In this document: positions 35,231 through 48,645 of the stretch, in pieces
Layout: each line of letters opens with the position of its first letter
Position numbering within the stretch: position 1 is the stretch's first letter
DNA from: Propionibacteriaceae bacterium
Lineage (GTDB): Bacteria; Actinomycetota; Actinomycetes; Propionibacteriales; Propionibacteriaceae
NCBI GenBank assembly: GCA_905372155.1
Contig: CAJPNZ010000001.1
Location: forward strand, 124,001 to 188,000
Direction of reading: 5' to 3'
DNA: 64,000 nt
The notes under the pieces: model-generated
What the model was told of the DNA's origin: nothing
The model's input: only the letters and a program-made list of their open reading frames with translations
Databases searched by the model: none
Position numbers and translations under genes: made by a program

Positions 35231-36427
35231 ATGCTGCGTTATCTCACGGCCGGGGAGTCACACGGCCAGGCCCTGATCGCCACCATGGATGGCATCCCCG
35301 CCCATGTCCGCGTGGGAGAACCCGAGATTTCCGCCGCCCTGGCCAGAAGACGTCTCGGGGTCGGGCGAGGGGCGCGCATGAAATTCGAGGCGGACATTCT
35401 GACCCTGCTGGGCGGGTTCCGACACGGCGAAACCCTTGGCTCACCGATCGCCGTCATGATCGGAAACACGGAATGGCCCAAGTGGGAGACCGTGATGGCC
35501 CCCGGCGAGGTGGATGCCGGATGGCTCGCCTCCCAGGCTCGCAACGCCCCGCTCACCCGCCCCCGGCCCGGTCACGCCGACCTGGCCGGGATGCAGAAGT
35601 ACGACTTCTCCGAGGCGCGGCCCATACTGGAACGCGCCTCGGCCCGGGAGACCGCGGCTCGGGTGGCGCTTGGCGCCGTGGCAGCCGCTTTCCTCGACCA
35701 GGCACTGGAGGTCGGCATCGTCAGCCACGTCGTCGGACTCGGCGGGGTTCGTGCAACCCGTACCGATCTGCCTCGCGTCGCGGACCGTGCGGCCATCGAC
35801 GCCGATCCCACCCGCTGCTTCGACGCGGAGGCGGCAGTGGCCATGGCGGCGGAGATCGAGGAGTGCCGCAAGGCGGGCGACACCCTCGGCGGGGTGGTCG
35901 AGGTGGTCGTGTGGGGTCTGCCCCCCGGCCTCGGCTCCCACATCCAGGGGGATCGTCGCCTCGATTCCCGGCTCGCCGGGGCCTTGATGGGCATCCAGGC
36001 CATCAAGGGGGTGGAGTTCGGTGACGGCTTCGAACTGGCCAGGCGCCGCGGATCCGCCGCCCACGACGAAATCCTCCCCACCGACGAGGGCATCACCCGC
36101 GTCACCCACAACGCAGGGGGCGTGGAGGGCGGCATGTCCACCGGCGAGGTGCTCCGGGTACGTGCCGCGATGAAGCCGATAGCCACCGTCCCCCGGGCGC
36201 TGCGTACCCTCGACGTCTCGACGGGCCAGCCCGCGGTGGCCCATCACCAACGCTCCGACGTGTGCGCGGTGCCGGCGGCCGGGGTGGTGGCCGAGGCCGT
36301 GACCGCGCTGGTGCTGGCGGAACTCGCCCTCGAGAAGTTCGGCGGCGACTCCGTCGCGGAGACCCGCCGCAACCGGGATGCCTACCTCGCCGACATCGCC
36401 GCCCGCGGCCTGGGGGTGCGGGGATGA
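35231..36427 (+). CDS. aroC: Chorismate synthase
   Basis: A 398 aa FMN-dependent enzyme making chorismate from EPSP. It begins [21 protein letters not shown], matching family signature 1 (GESHG). Further signatures are [32 protein letters not shown], and [14 protein letters not shown] near the C-terminus. The stop overlaps the aroK start (ATGA). Confidence 0.97.
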   Translation: MLRYLTAGESHGQALIATMDGIPAHVRVGEPEISAALARRRLGVGRGARMKFEADILTLLGGFRHGETLGSPIAVMIGNTEWPKWETVMAPGEVDAGWLASQARNAPLTRPRPGHADLAGMQKYDFSEARPILERASARETAARVALGAVAAAFLDQALEVGIVSHVVGLGGVRATRTDLPRVADRAAIDADPTRCFDAEAAVAMAAEIEECRKAGDTLGGVVEVVVWGLPPGLGSHIQGDRRLDSRLAGALMGIQAIKGVEFGDGFELARRRGSAAHDEILPTDEGITRVTHNAGGVEGGMSTGEVLRVRAAMKPIATVPRALRTLDVSTGQPAVAHHQRSDVCAVPAAGVVAEAVTALVLAELALEKFGGDSVAETRRNRDAYLADIAARGLGVRG

Positions 36428-36918
36428 CCATCGTGCTCGTCGGCGCCCCTGGTGCGGGGAAGAGCACGGTCGGGGCGGAGCTCGCGGGTCTGCTCGGGAA
36501 GTCCTTCACCGACGTGGATGCCCGGATCGAGGAGGTGGTGGGCAAGCCCGTCGCCGAGATCTTCGCGGATGACGGTGAGGCCCGTTTCCGCGCCCTGGAG
36601 GAATCGGCCACCCTCGAGCTGCTGGAGACCGGGCAGGTCGTGAGCCTGGGCGGGGGAGCGGTCATGAACCCCCGGATCCGCGAGGCCCTGGCGGGGCACG
36701 ACGTCATCTGGCTGGAGGTTTCCATCCAGCAGGCCTCCCGCCGCATCGGGCTCAACGTCGCTCCATGGCCGCTCGGCAACCTCCGGGGGAGGCTCATAAA
36801 ACTGCTCCGGGAACGCACTCCCGTCTACGAGGCGGTTTCAACCACCCGCGTCGACACCGACCGGCGTGACCCCGGGGAGATCGCCGTGGAACTCGCCGAG
36901 GCCAGGAGGCAGTCGTGA
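36424..36918 (+). CDS. aroK: Shikimate kinase
   Basis: A 164 aa enzyme that phosphorylates shikimate. P-loop [17 protein letters not shown], shikimate-binding Asp in [10 protein letters not shown], Arg in FRALEESA, and the GGGAV loop ([12 protein letters not shown]) are all present. The lid has R-containing [18 protein letters not shown]. It lies between aroC and aroB with 4-nt overlaps on both sides, so the three are translationally coupled. The longer frame that runs upstream lies inside aroC and is not coding. Confidence 0.95.
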   Translation: MTIVLVGAPGAGKSTVGAELAGLLGKSFTDVDARIEEVVGKPVAEIFADDGEARFRALEESATLELLETGQVVSLGGGAVMNPRIREALAGHDVIWLEVSIQQASRRIGLNVAPWPLGNLRGRLIKLLRERTPVYEAVSTTRVDTDRRDPGEIAVELAEARRQS

Positions 36919-38000
36919 TCATTCCGGTGAACAGCCGCGTCGCTCCCTACGAGGTGCACATCGCCCCCGGTGCACTGGAACGGCTCGGCGAGGCACTCGG
37001 CGATGCCACGCGGGTGGCGGTCATCGTTCCCGAGCCCCTGAAGGTCCTCGCGGAAAGGGCCGGGAAACACTGTCGGGATCGGCGGGTGACCACGATCACC
37101 ATTCCCGACGCCGAGGCCGCCAAAACCCCCGCGGTGCTGGCGAGATGCTGGGACGAACTGGCCGCGGCCGGGTTCACGCGCAGCGATCTGGTGGTCGGGC
37201 TGGGAGGAGGCACCGCCACCGATCTGGCGGGGTTCGTGGCCGCCAGCTGGCTGCGCGGGATCGGTTTCATCAGTGTCCCGACCACAGTGCTCGGCATGGT
37301 CGACGCGGCTGTCGGGGGGAAAACCGGCATCAACTTGGCGGCAGGAAAAAACCTGGTCGGGGCCTTCCACGAGCCGAGAAGCGTGATCTGCGATCCAGAG
37401 CTGCTGCACGAACTCCCCGAAGAGGAGGTTGTTTCCGGGCTCGCGGAGGTGGTCAAGTGCGGATTCATCTCGGATGCCGAGATCCTGCGTCTGGTGGATT
37501 CGGACCTCCACGGTGCCCTCGACGTCACCTCGGAAACCTTCGCCGAGCTCGTGGGCCGCGCAGTCACCGTGAAGGCCGGTGTGGTGGCCGTGGACCTGAA
37601 GGAACGCACCTCCCGCGGTGGCTCCGTCGGTCGGGAAGCCTTGAATTACGGCCACACGCTGGGACACGCCGTCGAGGCACAAACGGGTTTCCGGCTGCGC
37701 CACGGCCAGGCCATTTCCATCGGCATGGTCTGGATTGCCGAGGTCAGCCGGCGGCTGTTGGGGCTGGATGCCGCCCTGGCTGCCGATCATTCCAGATTGC
37801 TGAGCGCACTCGGGCTGCCCGTCACCCATGCCCCGGAGGTGTGGCCCGAACTTCGTCGCATCATGCAGCTTGACAAGAAGACGCGAGGCAGGGAACTGCG
37901 TCTGGTGGGGCTCGCCGCCCAGGGACAACCGGTCATCCTGACCAGTCCGGACGAGAGCGAAATCGCCGATTCCTACGCCGTGGTTTCCGGGCGGGGGTAG
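36915..38000 (+). CDS. aroB: 3-dehydroquinate synthase
   Basis: A 361 aa NAD+ and zinc-dependent enzyme of the shikimate pathway. The nucleotide-binding block VVGLGGGTATDLAGFVAASW, TTVLGMVDAAVGGKTGINL, and the zinc-binding Glu and His residues (SGLAEVVKCGF, REALNYGHTLGHAVE) are present. It starts at a GTG overlapping aroK. An aroQ dehydroquinase gene is not seen in the window. Confidence 0.96.
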   Translation: MIIPVNSRVAPYEVHIAPGALERLGEALGDATRVAVIVPEPLKVLAERAGKHCRDRRVTTITIPDAEAAKTPAVLARCWDELAAAGFTRSDLVVGLGGGTATDLAGFVAASWLRGIGFISVPTTVLGMVDAAVGGKTGINLAAGKNLVGAFHEPRSVICDPELLHELPEEEVVSGLAEVVKCGFISDAEILRLVDSDLHGALDVTSETFAELVGRAVTVKAGVVAVDLKERTSRGGSVGREALNYGHTLGHAVEAQTGFRLRHGQAISIGMVWIAEVSRRLLGLDAALAADHSRLLSALGLPVTHAPEVWPELRRIMQLDKKTRGRELRLVGLAAQGQPVILTSPDESEIADSYAVVSGRG

Positions 38001-38057
38001 GGCTCGGGTAAAATTCCGCGACGGCCCGTGCAAGCTAGAGTCGGAAAGGCGACAGGC

Positions 38058-38621
38058 GTGGTATCCACCAATGATCTCAAGAACGGAATGGTGCTGGACC
38101 TGAACGGTGAGCTGTGGCAGGTGCAGTGGTTCCAGCACCACAAGCCGGGCAAGGGCAACACCGTCGTCAGATCAAAGTTGAAGCACGTGCTCTCGGGCAA
38201 GATCATCGACAAGACATTCAACTCCGACACCAAGGTGGACACCGCCACCATCGACCGCCGCGACATGCAGTACCTCTACCTCGATGGTGAGGACTACGTG
38301 TTCATGGACAACACCACCTACGACCAGATCCACGTCTCCGCCGATGTCGTGGGGGAGGCCCGCTTCTACCTGCTCGACAACCAGACCGCGACCGTCGCGT
38401 TGCACGAGGGAACGCCCCTGTTCATCGAGCTGCCCGCCAGCGTGGAACTGGTGGTCACCTACACCGAACCCGGCCTGCAGGGGGACCGGTCCACCGGTGG
38501 AACCAAGCCCGCCACACTGGAAACCGGCAAGGAGATCCAGGTCCCACTGTTCATCACCACCGGCGAGAAGATCAAGGTCGACACTCGCGACGGATCCTAC
38601 ATCTCCCGGGTGAATGGCTGA
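38058..38621 (+). CDS. efp: Elongation factor P
   Basis: A 187 aa factor that relieves ribosome stalling at proline runs. GTG 38058 gives the normal length and the family start [20 protein letters not shown], with GGAAAGG 8 nt upstream; the longer frame from 38028 is not needed. The tip loop that enters the peptidyl-transferase centre reads [12 protein letters not shown], with Lys at the modified position. Other actinobacterial EF-P proteins work with an unmodified Lys in a PGKG-type loop. Domains II and III (OB folds) follow. Confidence 0.97.
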   Translation: MVSTNDLKNGMVLDLNGELWQVQWFQHHKPGKGNTVVRSKLKHVLSGKIIDKTFNSDTKVDTATIDRRDMQYLYLDGEDYVFMDNTTYDQIHVSADVVGEARFYLLDNQTATVALHEGTPLFIELPASVELVVTYTEPGLQGDRSTGGTKPATLETGKEIQVPLFITTGEKIKVDTRDGSYISRVNG

Positions 38622-39039
38622 GACCGTCCGCTACGGCACCCAGACCAAGGCCCGGCGAGTTGCCCTCGACATCCTGTACGCTGCCGAGCTGCGGGGTCGG
38701 GGCATCGTCGAGACCTTCATCGAGGCCAGGGACCTGACTGCGATCACCGTGCGCGAACTCACCACGAGGATCGTCCACGGCGTGGCCGAACACCAGGAGG
38801 AGATCGACGCGCGCATCTCGGCCGCCCTCGACAAGTCCTGGACCTTGGGACGCATGCCAGCCGTCGACCGCAACCTGGCGAGGATCGCGATCTTCGAGAT
38901 GGATCACACGGACACCCCCGGGCCCGTCGTCATCGCCGAGGCGGTGCGGCTGGCGCAGGAACTGTCCACCGACGGCTCACCCGGTTTCCTCAACGGCCTG
39001 CTGAGCAAGGCCCTGTCAACCAAAGAAACAAACTCCTGA
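38614..39039 (+). CDS. nusB: Transcription antitermination factor NusB
   Basis: A 141 aa all-helical RNA-binding protein that joins NusE in rRNA antitermination complexes. It starts [20 protein letters not shown] (family RR..A...LY pattern) and has [15 protein letters not shown] and the C-terminal [20 protein letters not shown] then LNGLLSK, all typical. It overlaps efp by 8 nt. Confidence 0.95.
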   Translation: MAETVRYGTQTKARRVALDILYAAELRGRGIVETFIEARDLTAITVRELTTRIVHGVAEHQEEIDARISAALDKSWTLGRMPAVDRNLARIAIFEMDHTDTPGPVVIAEAVRLAQELSTDGSPGFLNGLLSKALSTKETNS

Positions 39040-39058
39040 CCCCTGATTTGGAGCGATC

Positions 39059-40186
39059 ATGAATCCCCTTCCCGCGCTGCTGGTTCTGGAGGATGGGCGT
39101 TCATTCCTCGGGAGATCCTTCGGAGCGGAGGGAGAGGCCTTCGGAGAACTGGTCTTCTCCACCGGGATGTCCGGCTACCAGGAAACCCTGACCGACCCCT
39201 CCTATCGGGGCCAGGTGGTACTGGCCACTGCCCCGCACATCGGGAACACGGGCTGGAACGACGAGGATGACGAGTCGGCCCGAATCCAGGTGGCGGGCTA
39301 CGTGGTGCGCGACCCAGCGCCCCGGCCGTCGAACTGGCGCAGCCGCAGAAGTCTCGACGCGGAGCTCGCGAATCAGGGGATCGTCGGGATCTGCGACATC
39401 GACACCCGGGCCCTGACCCGCCACATCCGCTCCCTGGGGGCGATGCGGGTCGGGATCTCGACCCGCGAGCTGAACCCGGACAGGCTGCGTGCCAGGGTGC
39501 TGGAGCAGCCCGTGATGGCGGGCGCCGACCTGTGCGGTGAGGTATCCACACCCGAGGCCCGGATCGTTCCCGCGGTGGGGGAGCGGCGTTTCACGGTGGC
39601 GGCCGTGGACCTCGGCATCAAGGGCATGACCCCGGCGCAGATGGCGGGCCGCGGCATGGAGGTGCACGTCCTGCCTGCGTCGACGAGTTTCGAGGAGATC
39701 GCCGCGCTGGAACCCGACGGGGTTTTCTTCTCCAACGGCCCCGGCGACCCGGCCACCGCCGACGGCCCGGTGACCGTGCTGAGGCAGGTGCTCGCCGCGG
39801 GCATCCCGTACTTCGGGATCTGCTTCGGCAACCAGCTGTTCGGGCGGGCCCTCGGGTTCGGCACCTACAAGCTGAAGTTCGGGCACCGGGGCATCAACCA
39901 ACCGGTGCTGGATCGCACCACCGGAAAGGTTGAGATCACCTCGCAGAACCACGGGTTCGCCGTCGACGCCCCCCTGGACCGGGCAGTGGACACCGAGTTC
40001 GGGCAGGCGAGCGTCTCCCACACGGGCCTCAACGACGACGTCGTCGAGGGTCTCGAACTGCACAGGGACGGGAAACTGGTGGCATTCTCCGTCCAGTACC
40101 ATCCGGAGGCCGCGGCAGGGCCGCACGACGCCAACCACCTCTTCGACCGCTTCGCCGACCTCATGGAGAGTGATCGTGCGCATTGA
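39059..40186 (+). CDS. carA: Carbamoyl-phosphate synthase small subunit
   Basis: A 375 aa glutamine amidotransferase subunit supplying ammonia to CarB. The N-terminal domain ([20 protein letters not shown]) is followed by a class I GATase domain with oxyanion block FFSNGPGDP, nucleophile Cys in [12 protein letters not shown], and the His/Glu of [17 protein letters not shown] precedes ATG 39059. It is followed not directly by carB but by an ATPase gene whose start lies inside carA. Confidence 0.96.
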   Translation: MNPLPALLVLEDGRSFLGRSFGAEGEAFGELVFSTGMSGYQETLTDPSYRGQVVLATAPHIGNTGWNDEDDESARIQVAGYVVRDPAPRPSNWRSRRSLDAELANQGIVGICDIDTRALTRHIRSLGAMRVGISTRELNPDRLRARVLEQPVMAGADLCGEVSTPEARIVPAVGERRFTVAAVDLGIKGMTPAQMAGRGMEVHVLPASTSFEEIAALEPDGVFFSNGPGDPATADGPVTVLRQVLAAGIPYFGICFGNQLFGRALGFGTYKLKFGHRGINQPVLDRTTGKVEITSQNHGFAVDAPLDRAVDTEFGQASVSHTGLNDDVVEGLELHRDGKLVAFSVQYHPEAAAGPHDANHLFDRFADLMESDRAH

Positions 40187-41345
40187 ACACATGAGGGTCA
40201 GGAACTACAGGGTACTTCGGGATATTACATTCAAAGACCTGAGGCCCTTCACCGTCGTGATCGGCTCCAACGGCAGCGGGAAATCCACTGTTTTCGATGC
40301 TTTCGCCTTTCTTCATGAAGCTTTCACGGTGGGCCTTAGAGGAGCTTGGGACAAACGGAATCGAATCGATGCCATTCGCAGCCGGGGCTCTGAAGGGTCC
40401 GTCGAGTTTGAGCTGAAGTACCGCGTTGACGTTGACGGGCAGAAAAGGCAGACGACATACGAAATCGCCATCGACGAAGAGGGCGGGCAACCGGTTGTAC
40501 AGCGCGAAGTTCTCCGATGGACCACCGCGCGAGGATCAGGGCGTCCTCGAGACATCTTGAGATTCGAACGTGGAAACGGAAAAATCTACAACGAGCAGAC
40601 ATGTGAATACGAGGATGAAGCCTTGGACTCCCCTGATCTGCTGGCGGTCTCGGCCCTGGGACAGATGCAACGTCATTTTAGGGTCAAAGCGCTGCGCAAT
40701 TTTATTCAGGGATGGTACCTGTCGTATCTGACCGCGGATAACACCCGTACCACACCCACGAGTCGGCCGGAACCGAGGTTGAGCCAGACTGGGGACAATC
40801 TGGCCAATGTAATTCAATACCTTCAGGAAAATCACCCGAGCACCTTGGAGGCGGTTTTCGATGTACTTGGTCGGCGAATTCCTCAGCTCGAGAGCATTCT
40901 CCCCAAATTGCTCGAGGATGGTAGACTCCTGCTACGCTTGAAGGATCGCCCGTTTGACGATCCCGTCCTCGACCGTTTCACAAGTGACGGTACGCTGAAA
41001 CTTCTTGCTTACCTGACCATGCTTCACGATCCGGCTCCTCCGACAGTGATTGGTATCGAGGAGCCAGAGAACCAGCTGCATCCAAGCTTGGTGCCACCGC
41101 TGGCCGAGGATATTCGTGAACTCTCGAGGCGGTCCCAAGTTTTCGTCACCACGCACTCCCGTGAATTTCTGTCGGTGGTGGCTCCGAAGGAGTTGTGGAT
41201 CATATCTCGTCATGATGACGGATATGCGAGGGTGCACAGAGTGAGCGAGGATGAAAGGGTCATGGCCATGTTGCGCAAGGGAGCCTCGTTGCCTGAGCTA
41301 TGGGCCGAGGGTTACCTGCATTCTGCCGACCCCAAGATGGTGTGA
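40176..41345 (+). CDS. AAA family ATPase (AAA_21/OLD-like), probable defence module component
   Basis: A 389 aa RecF/SMC-type ATPase. It has Walker [10 protein letters not shown] (residues 30-38), a beta-rich insert, Walker [15 protein letters not shown] (Glu295-Glu296) and a switch His ([11 protein letters not shown], His327). GTG 40176 is chosen: GGAGAG ends 5 nt upstream and the N-terminus is then the typical [16 protein letters not shown]; an ATG at 40191 is an alternative. It overlaps carA by 11 nt. Base composition is less GC-rich than carA and carB. It is paired with a DUF4276 TOPRIM-like protein, an arrangement like OLD, AbiL and PARIS anti-phage systems. That role is inference. Confidence 0.85.
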   Translation: MRIEHMRVRNYRVLRDITFKDLRPFTVVIGSNGSGKSTVFDAFAFLHEAFTVGLRGAWDKRNRIDAIRSRGSEGSVEFELKYRVDVDGQKRQTTYEIAIDEEGGQPVVQREVLRWTTARGSGRPRDILRFERGNGKIYNEQTCEYEDEALDSPDLLAVSALGQMQRHFRVKALRNFIQGWYLSYLTADNTRTTPTSRPEPRLSQTGDNLANVIQYLQENHPSTLEAVFDVLGRRIPQLESILPKLLEDGRLLLRLKDRPFDDPVLDRFTSDGTLKLLAYLTMLHDPAPPTVIGIEEPENQLHPSLVPPLAEDIRELSRRSQVFVTTHSREFLSVVAPKELWIISRHDDGYARVHRVSEDERVMAMLRKGASLPELWAEGYLHSADPKMV

Positions 41346-41349
41346 TCGA

Positions 41350-41983
41350 ATGACAGGATCCGTTGCGCATGTCGATTTCTTGGTGGAGGGATACTCGATG
41401 AAAATATTTCTCGAGACGATTCTCCCCGAGATCCTGCCAGACGATCTCGTGTTCGAGGTTTTCGATCTTGGCAGTAAAAGTCAGTTCCTGAAGAAATTCC
41501 CCAAACGCCTCGCCGGCTACTCCTCGTGGATGCCGGATGAGTATCGCGTCGTTCTTGTGGTGGATGCCGACCGGGATGATTGTCGCGAGCTCCGAACCAC
41601 GATGCTCACCGAGATTGAGAAATCTGGTTTGACGGTGACAAGTTTGGGGTCATCATGTCAGGGTCAGGTTCTTCTCTGCATAGCGATTGAGATGTTGGAG
41701 GCTTGGTTCTTTGGTGATGCCAGGGCGATAGGAGAGGCATATGGAAAAAAATTCATGAATCTCCGCAACAGAAGAGGTTGTCGTCAACCGGATGAGATTC
41801 GAGATCCGGCTCGTCGTTTGGAAAGCATACTGACAAATGTTCCGAAACATCAGGCCGGACTGAAAAAAGTAGACCTCGTTTTGGATGCGACCCCGCATAT
41901 GGATATTGAAAACAACACGTCGAACAGTTTCCGCCGGCTCCGTGACGGAGTTCGGTTTCTGATCAATTCATCCCAGGAGAGCC

Positions 41984-42000
<17 letters not shown>
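41350..42000 (+). CDS. DUF4276 family protein (TOPRIM-like), probable defence effector
   Basis: A 216 aa protein. The start has a TOPRIM-style acidic site, [15 protein letters not shown] (Glu13), followed by the DxD motif [11 protein letters not shown] (Asp72, Asp74) and the DUF4276 hallmark [10 protein letters not shown] (Glu117, Asp123). TOPRIM domains of this sort act as nucleases or nicking effectors controlled by a partner ATPase. ATG 41350 is 4 nt after the ATPase stop. The gene's 3' end overlaps carB by 17 nt and contains the carB ribosome-binding site. GC is clearly lower than in the neighbours, a sign of transfer. Confidence 0.82.
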
Positions 42001-45282
<3,282 letters not shown>

Positions 45283-45286
<4 letters not shown>

Positions 45287-46335
45287 CGAGCCTGTTCACC
45301 CGCGCCGAGCTGGCCGCCTACCAGAAGCTGCTGCGCCCGATCCTGTTCCGCTGGGCCGGAGGCGATCCGGAGGCGATCCACGAGGCCATGATCTCCTGGC
45401 TCGGGCACCTGCCTGCCACCCGTTCCTCCCAGGTGGCCAACCCGGTCACCGTCGCAGGAATCGAGTTCCCGAACCGGGTCGGGGTGGCCGCGGGACTGGA
45501 CAAGGACGGGTTGGCCGCCGCGGCCTGGGCGCGATTCGGTTTCGGCCACGCGGAACTGGGAACCGTGACGGGACAGGCGCAGCCCGGCAATCCGAAGCCG
45601 CGGATGTTCAGGGCCAGAGCCTCGCAGGGCGTCATCAACCGGATGGGGTTCAACAACCGCGGCGCAGATGCCCTGGCCGACCGGCTCCTGAAGCTCGGGG
45701 TGCAGCGCGGCAATCGTAGACTCGGTATTCCGCTCGGTGTCTCGATCGGCAAGACCAAAGCAATCGCGCTGGTGGATGCCGCGTCGGACTACCTTGCCTC
45801 CGTGGACGCGCTGCGGGACCACGCCGACTACCTCGCCGTGAACGTTTCCAGCCCGAACACCCCGGGGTTGCGTTCCCTCCAGACCGCTAAGGAACTGGAA
45901 CAGCTCCTGGGATGCATCATCGAATCGGCCTCGCAGGGAGCCGATCCCATTCCAGTTTTCGTGAAACTTGCCCCCGACCTGGAACCCGGCCAGCTGACCG
46001 AGACCCTCGCCGTGATCCGCGACTGCGGGGCGGCGGGAATCATAGCCACCAACACCACCTTGAGCAGGGATGGCCTGGCCGTGGACGACGAACACCTCGC
46101 CGGCGAGGAGGGAGGACTCAGCGGAGCCCCTCTGACCAGTAGGGCCTTGGCGTTCGTCGAACGAGTGGTGTCCGCAACCGACCTCCCGGTGATCGGGGTC
46201 GGGGGCATCATGTCGCCGTGCGACGGGGTGCGGATGTTCGAGGCCGGGGCCGTCCTGCTCCAGATCTACACGGGATTCATCTACGCCGGCCCCGCCCTGG
46301 TTCGGGGCCTGAACGACCTCCTGAGGTACGCATGA
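45283..46335 (+). CDS. pyrD: Dihydroorotate dehydrogenase (quinone), class 2
   Basis: A 350 aa FMN enzyme linked to the respiratory chain. The N-terminal ~60 residues form the membrane-associating helices of class 2 enzymes. FMN and substrate motifs are [31 protein letters not shown], and [14 protein letters not shown] (catalytic Ser of class 2). The C-terminus has [20 protein letters not shown]. Coupled by 4-nt overlaps to carB and pyrF. Confidence 0.95.
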
Positions 46336-47126
46336 GCTACGCGAGGAAACTCTCGGAAACAACCACGCACCGCGGGAACCTCTGCGTCGGCATCGACCCG
46401 ATGCCATCCGTTCTGAACGCCTGGGGATTGGCGACGGATGTGAAAGGGCTCGAGGCCTGCGCCCGGGGAATCGTGGAGGAGCTGGGGGAGCGGATCGCGG
46501 TTTTCAAACCGCAGTCGGCCTTCTTCGAGGCCTTCGGTTCCCGAGGGGTCGCAGTGCTGGAGCGGGTGTTGGCGGACATCCGTGAGGCGGGAGCCATCAG
46601 CCTGTTGGATGTCAAGCGGGGAGACATCGGCTCCTCCATGACCGGGTATGCGACCGCCTACCTGGGGGACGGGTCGCCGCTGGCAGCGGACGCCGTGACG
46701 CTCAGCCCCTACCTCGGGGTCGGGGCATTGCTTCCCGCGATCGACCTGGCCGTCGCACAGGGCAGGGGAGTCTACGTTCTGGCGCGCACCTCCAATCCGG
46801 AGGGAGCGAGGATCCAGCATCACGCTGCCCAGGTCGTGATCGACGAGATCACCGGGCTGAACCCCGATCGGGGTCACGCGATCGGGCTGGTGGTGGGCGC
46901 CACCCACAGCGACCCGGGCTGCGACCTCACCGGTTTCAACGCCTCGATACTGGCGCCCGGCATCGGCGCCCAGGGCGGCACCGTTGAGGGCCTGGCGGCG
47001 ACTTTCGGACCGGCTCTGGGGCACGTGCTGCCGACGGCCAGCCGTGAAGTGATCGGCGGTGGCCGTGACGAACTTCACACCCGGGCCACGAGGTTGCTGG
47101 AGAAGATGGCGTTGATCACGTCTTGA
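46332..47126 (+). CDS. pyrF: Orotidine 5'-phosphate decarboxylase, type 2
   Basis: A 264 aa TIM-barrel enzyme for the last step to UMP. The active-site Lys/Asp block reads ISLLDVKRGDIGSSM, with VGIDPMPSVLNAWG at the N-terminus and ILAPGIGAQGGTVEGL near the C-terminus. This is the longer 'type 2' group found in mycobacteria and relatives. ATG 46332 overlaps the pyrD stop; the longer upstream frame lies in pyrD and is not used. Confidence 0.94.
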   Translation: MSYARKLSETTTHRGNLCVGIDPMPSVLNAWGLATDVKGLEACARGIVEELGERIAVFKPQSAFFEAFGSRGVAVLERVLADIREAGAISLLDVKRGDIGSSMTGYATAYLGDGSPLAADAVTLSPYLGVGALLPAIDLAVAQGRGVYVLARTSNPEGARIQHHAAQVVIDEITGLNPDRGHAIGLVVGATHSDPGCDLTGFNASILAPGIGAQGGTVEGLAATFGPALGHVLPTASREVIGGGRDELHTRATRLLEKMALITS

Positions 47127-47180
47127 TGTTTTTACGGTCATTGAAATCCTGATTCTTCTGCCTCCGAGGCACGGGAAGGG

Positions 47181-47186
47181 TAGATT
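47181..47186 (+). promoter_or_regulatory. -10 box for mihF
   Basis: TAGATT lies 58 nt before the mihF start. A transcript from about 47193 would begin with the hairpin at 47193-47212. No strong -35 was seen at 17 nt. Confidence 0.4.
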
Positions 47187-47192
47187 TGTCAA

Positions 47193-47212
47193 GCAGGGGC
47201 ATGAGCCCCTGC
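47193..47212 (+). promoter_or_regulatory. Perfect hairpin in the mihF 5' leader
   Basis: GCAGGGGC and GCCCCTGC form a perfect 8-bp stem around the tetraloop ATGA. It lies 32 nt before the start codon and upstream of the AAGGAGG ribosome-binding site. It could stabilise the mRNA, end pyr transcription or be a protein site. Confidence 0.45.
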
Positions 47213-47244
47213 GAGGCCGGTCACTTATCCACGAAGGAGGACCG

Positions 47245-47556
47245 ATGGCCATTCCGCATCTGAGCACCGAACAGCTCAAGTCGGCACGCGCCGCTGCGAC
47301 GGAAGCACGGCGGGCTCGAGCCCAGCTCAAGGATCAGGTCAAGTCTGGTGCCCTCACGCTTCCTCAAGCCCTTGACCGGGCGACGGAGGACGAGGTTCTT
47401 TCCCGTGTGAAGGTGGTGGATCTGTTGCGCGCCCTACCCCGCGTCGGGGTGACGCGGTCCCAGGAGATCATGGAGAGTCTCGACATCGCCCCGAACCGTC
47501 GTATCCGTGGCCTCGGGCGACATCAGATCGACCGGTTGAAGGAGCTCTTCTCCTAG
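47245..47556 (+). CDS. mihF: Integration host factor, actinobacterial type (mIHF)
   Basis: A 103 aa nucleoid protein unrelated in fold to IHF/HU of proteobacteria. It carries the helix-two-turn-helix of mIHF/sIHF: VVDLLRALPRVGVTRSQEIM, then RIRGLGRHQIDRLKELF. It binds and bends DNA and is essential in mycobacteria. ATG 47245 is preceded by GAAGGAGG. Position between pyrF and gmk is conserved in actinobacteria. Confidence 0.95.
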   Translation: MAIPHLSTEQLKSARAAATEARRARAQLKDQVKSGALTLPQALDRATEDEVLSRVKVVDLLRALPRVGVTRSQEIMESLDIAPNRRIRGLGRHQIDRLKELFS

Positions 47557-47656
47557 CAGGTCCCTGGGCCCCTTGGAGTTCTCGTCAGGAGGGGGTGGCG
47601 TGGTGAGGTACCAGTGAAGTGGTCTTTGCTGCGCCATCTTCCGTTTGTGGAGCGTC

Positions 47657-47662
47657 TAGGAT
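47657..47662 (+). promoter_or_regulatory. -10 box for a leaderless gmk transcript
   Basis: TAGGAT lies 6 nt before GTG 47669 and no Shine-Dalgarno site is present. Confidence 0.45.
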
Positions 47663-47668
47663 CGTTGG

Positions 47669-48232
47669 GTGCATTCACCCAGACAACCCTCGGTTTGGAT
47701 CATTTCCGGTCCCAGCGGCGTCGGCAAGGGCACCGTGTGCGCAAGGCTGCGCGAGTTGCGTCCCGGCATCCACATTCCCGTCTCCCTCACCACCCGAAAG
47801 CCACGACCGGGGGAGGTCGACGGGATCAGCTATCACTTCGTCTCCGAACAGCGATTCCGAGAGAAGGTGGATTCCGGGGAGTTGCTGGAAAACGCGGTCG
47901 TTCACGGCAGATACAGCTATGGCACACCCCGCGGGGAAGTTGTTGATGCGATCGCATCGGGCAGGGACGTGCTCCTGGAGATCGATCTCCAAGGGGCGCG
48001 CCAGGTGAAGCGGAACCTCCCGGAAGCGAAGCTCGTGTTCATCGCGCCGCCCTCGTGGGAGGAACTCGTCAGGCGCCTCACAGGCCGAGGCACCGAGAAC
48101 GCCTCCCAGGTGGAACACAGGCTTGCTACCGCACGGGTGGAGCTGGAGGCCCGGGAGGAAGCGGATTTCGTGATCGTCAACGACCGGATCGAGGACACCG
48201 CCCAAGCTTTGATAGTCTTAATGGGCTTGTGA
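47669..48232 (+). CDS. gmk: Guanylate kinase
   Basis: A 187 aa enzyme converting GMP to GDP. P-loop ISGPSGVGKGTVCARL, GMP-binding SLTTRKPRPGEVDGISYHFV, YSYGTPRGEVVDAI, and DVLLEIDLQGARQVK are all present. The start is GTG 47669, supported by a -10 box 6 nt upstream. First of the gmk-rpoZ-metK-priA series. Confidence 0.96.
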   Translation: MHSPRQPSVWIISGPSGVGKGTVCARLRELRPGIHIPVSLTTRKPRPGEVDGISYHFVSEQRFREKVDSGELLENAVVHGRYSYGTPRGEVVDAIASGRDVLLEIDLQGARQVKRNLPEAKLVFIAPPSWEELVRRLTGRGTENASQVEHRLATARVELEAREEADFVIVNDRIEDTAQALIVLMGL

Positions 48233-48267
48233 CCGCAAGCCATCACTCGACCCTGCAGAGGTAGATC

Positions 48268-48615
48268 TTGAGCACCAATCCTGAAGGCATCACCAACCCT
48301 CCGATCGACGATCTGCTGGACAAGGTGGATTCCAAATACCGACTGGTGATCTTTGCAGCCAAGCGGGCACGGCAGATCAACGCCTACTACTCCCAGCTCG
48401 GTGAGGGACTCCTGGAGAACGTCGGCCCGCTGGTTGGCGTCGCCCCCCAGGAGAAACCGCTGTCCGTCGCCCTGCGCGAGCTGCAGGGCGATCTGCTCCA
48501 GTACACCCAGGTCGATCCGGAGGCCGAGGCCGCCGAGCGTGCCGCCGCCGAGTCCGACCCGGCTTTCGCCTTCGTGGACCCGTTTGCAGAGCTCGACGCC
48601 AATTCCCCCTCCTGA
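48268..48615 (+). CDS. rpoZ: DNA-directed RNA polymerase subunit omega
   Basis: A 115 aa subunit that helps RNA polymerase assembly. The conserved helix reads [21 protein letters not shown], then [10 protein letters not shown], followed by [10 protein letters not shown]. It starts at TTG 48268 behind AGAGG. An acidic, Ala-rich C-terminal tail of about 25 residues is typical of actinobacterial omega. coaBC, usually next in related genomes, is absent here. Confidence 0.94.
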   Translation: MSTNPEGITNPPIDDLLDKVDSKYRLVIFAAKRARQINAYYSQLGEGLLENVGPLVGVAPQEKPLSVALRELQGDLLQYTQVDPEAEAAERAAAESDPAFAFVDPFAELDANSPS

Positions 48616-48645
48616 TCCTCAAGAACTTTCCGGGAAGGAGCAGCC

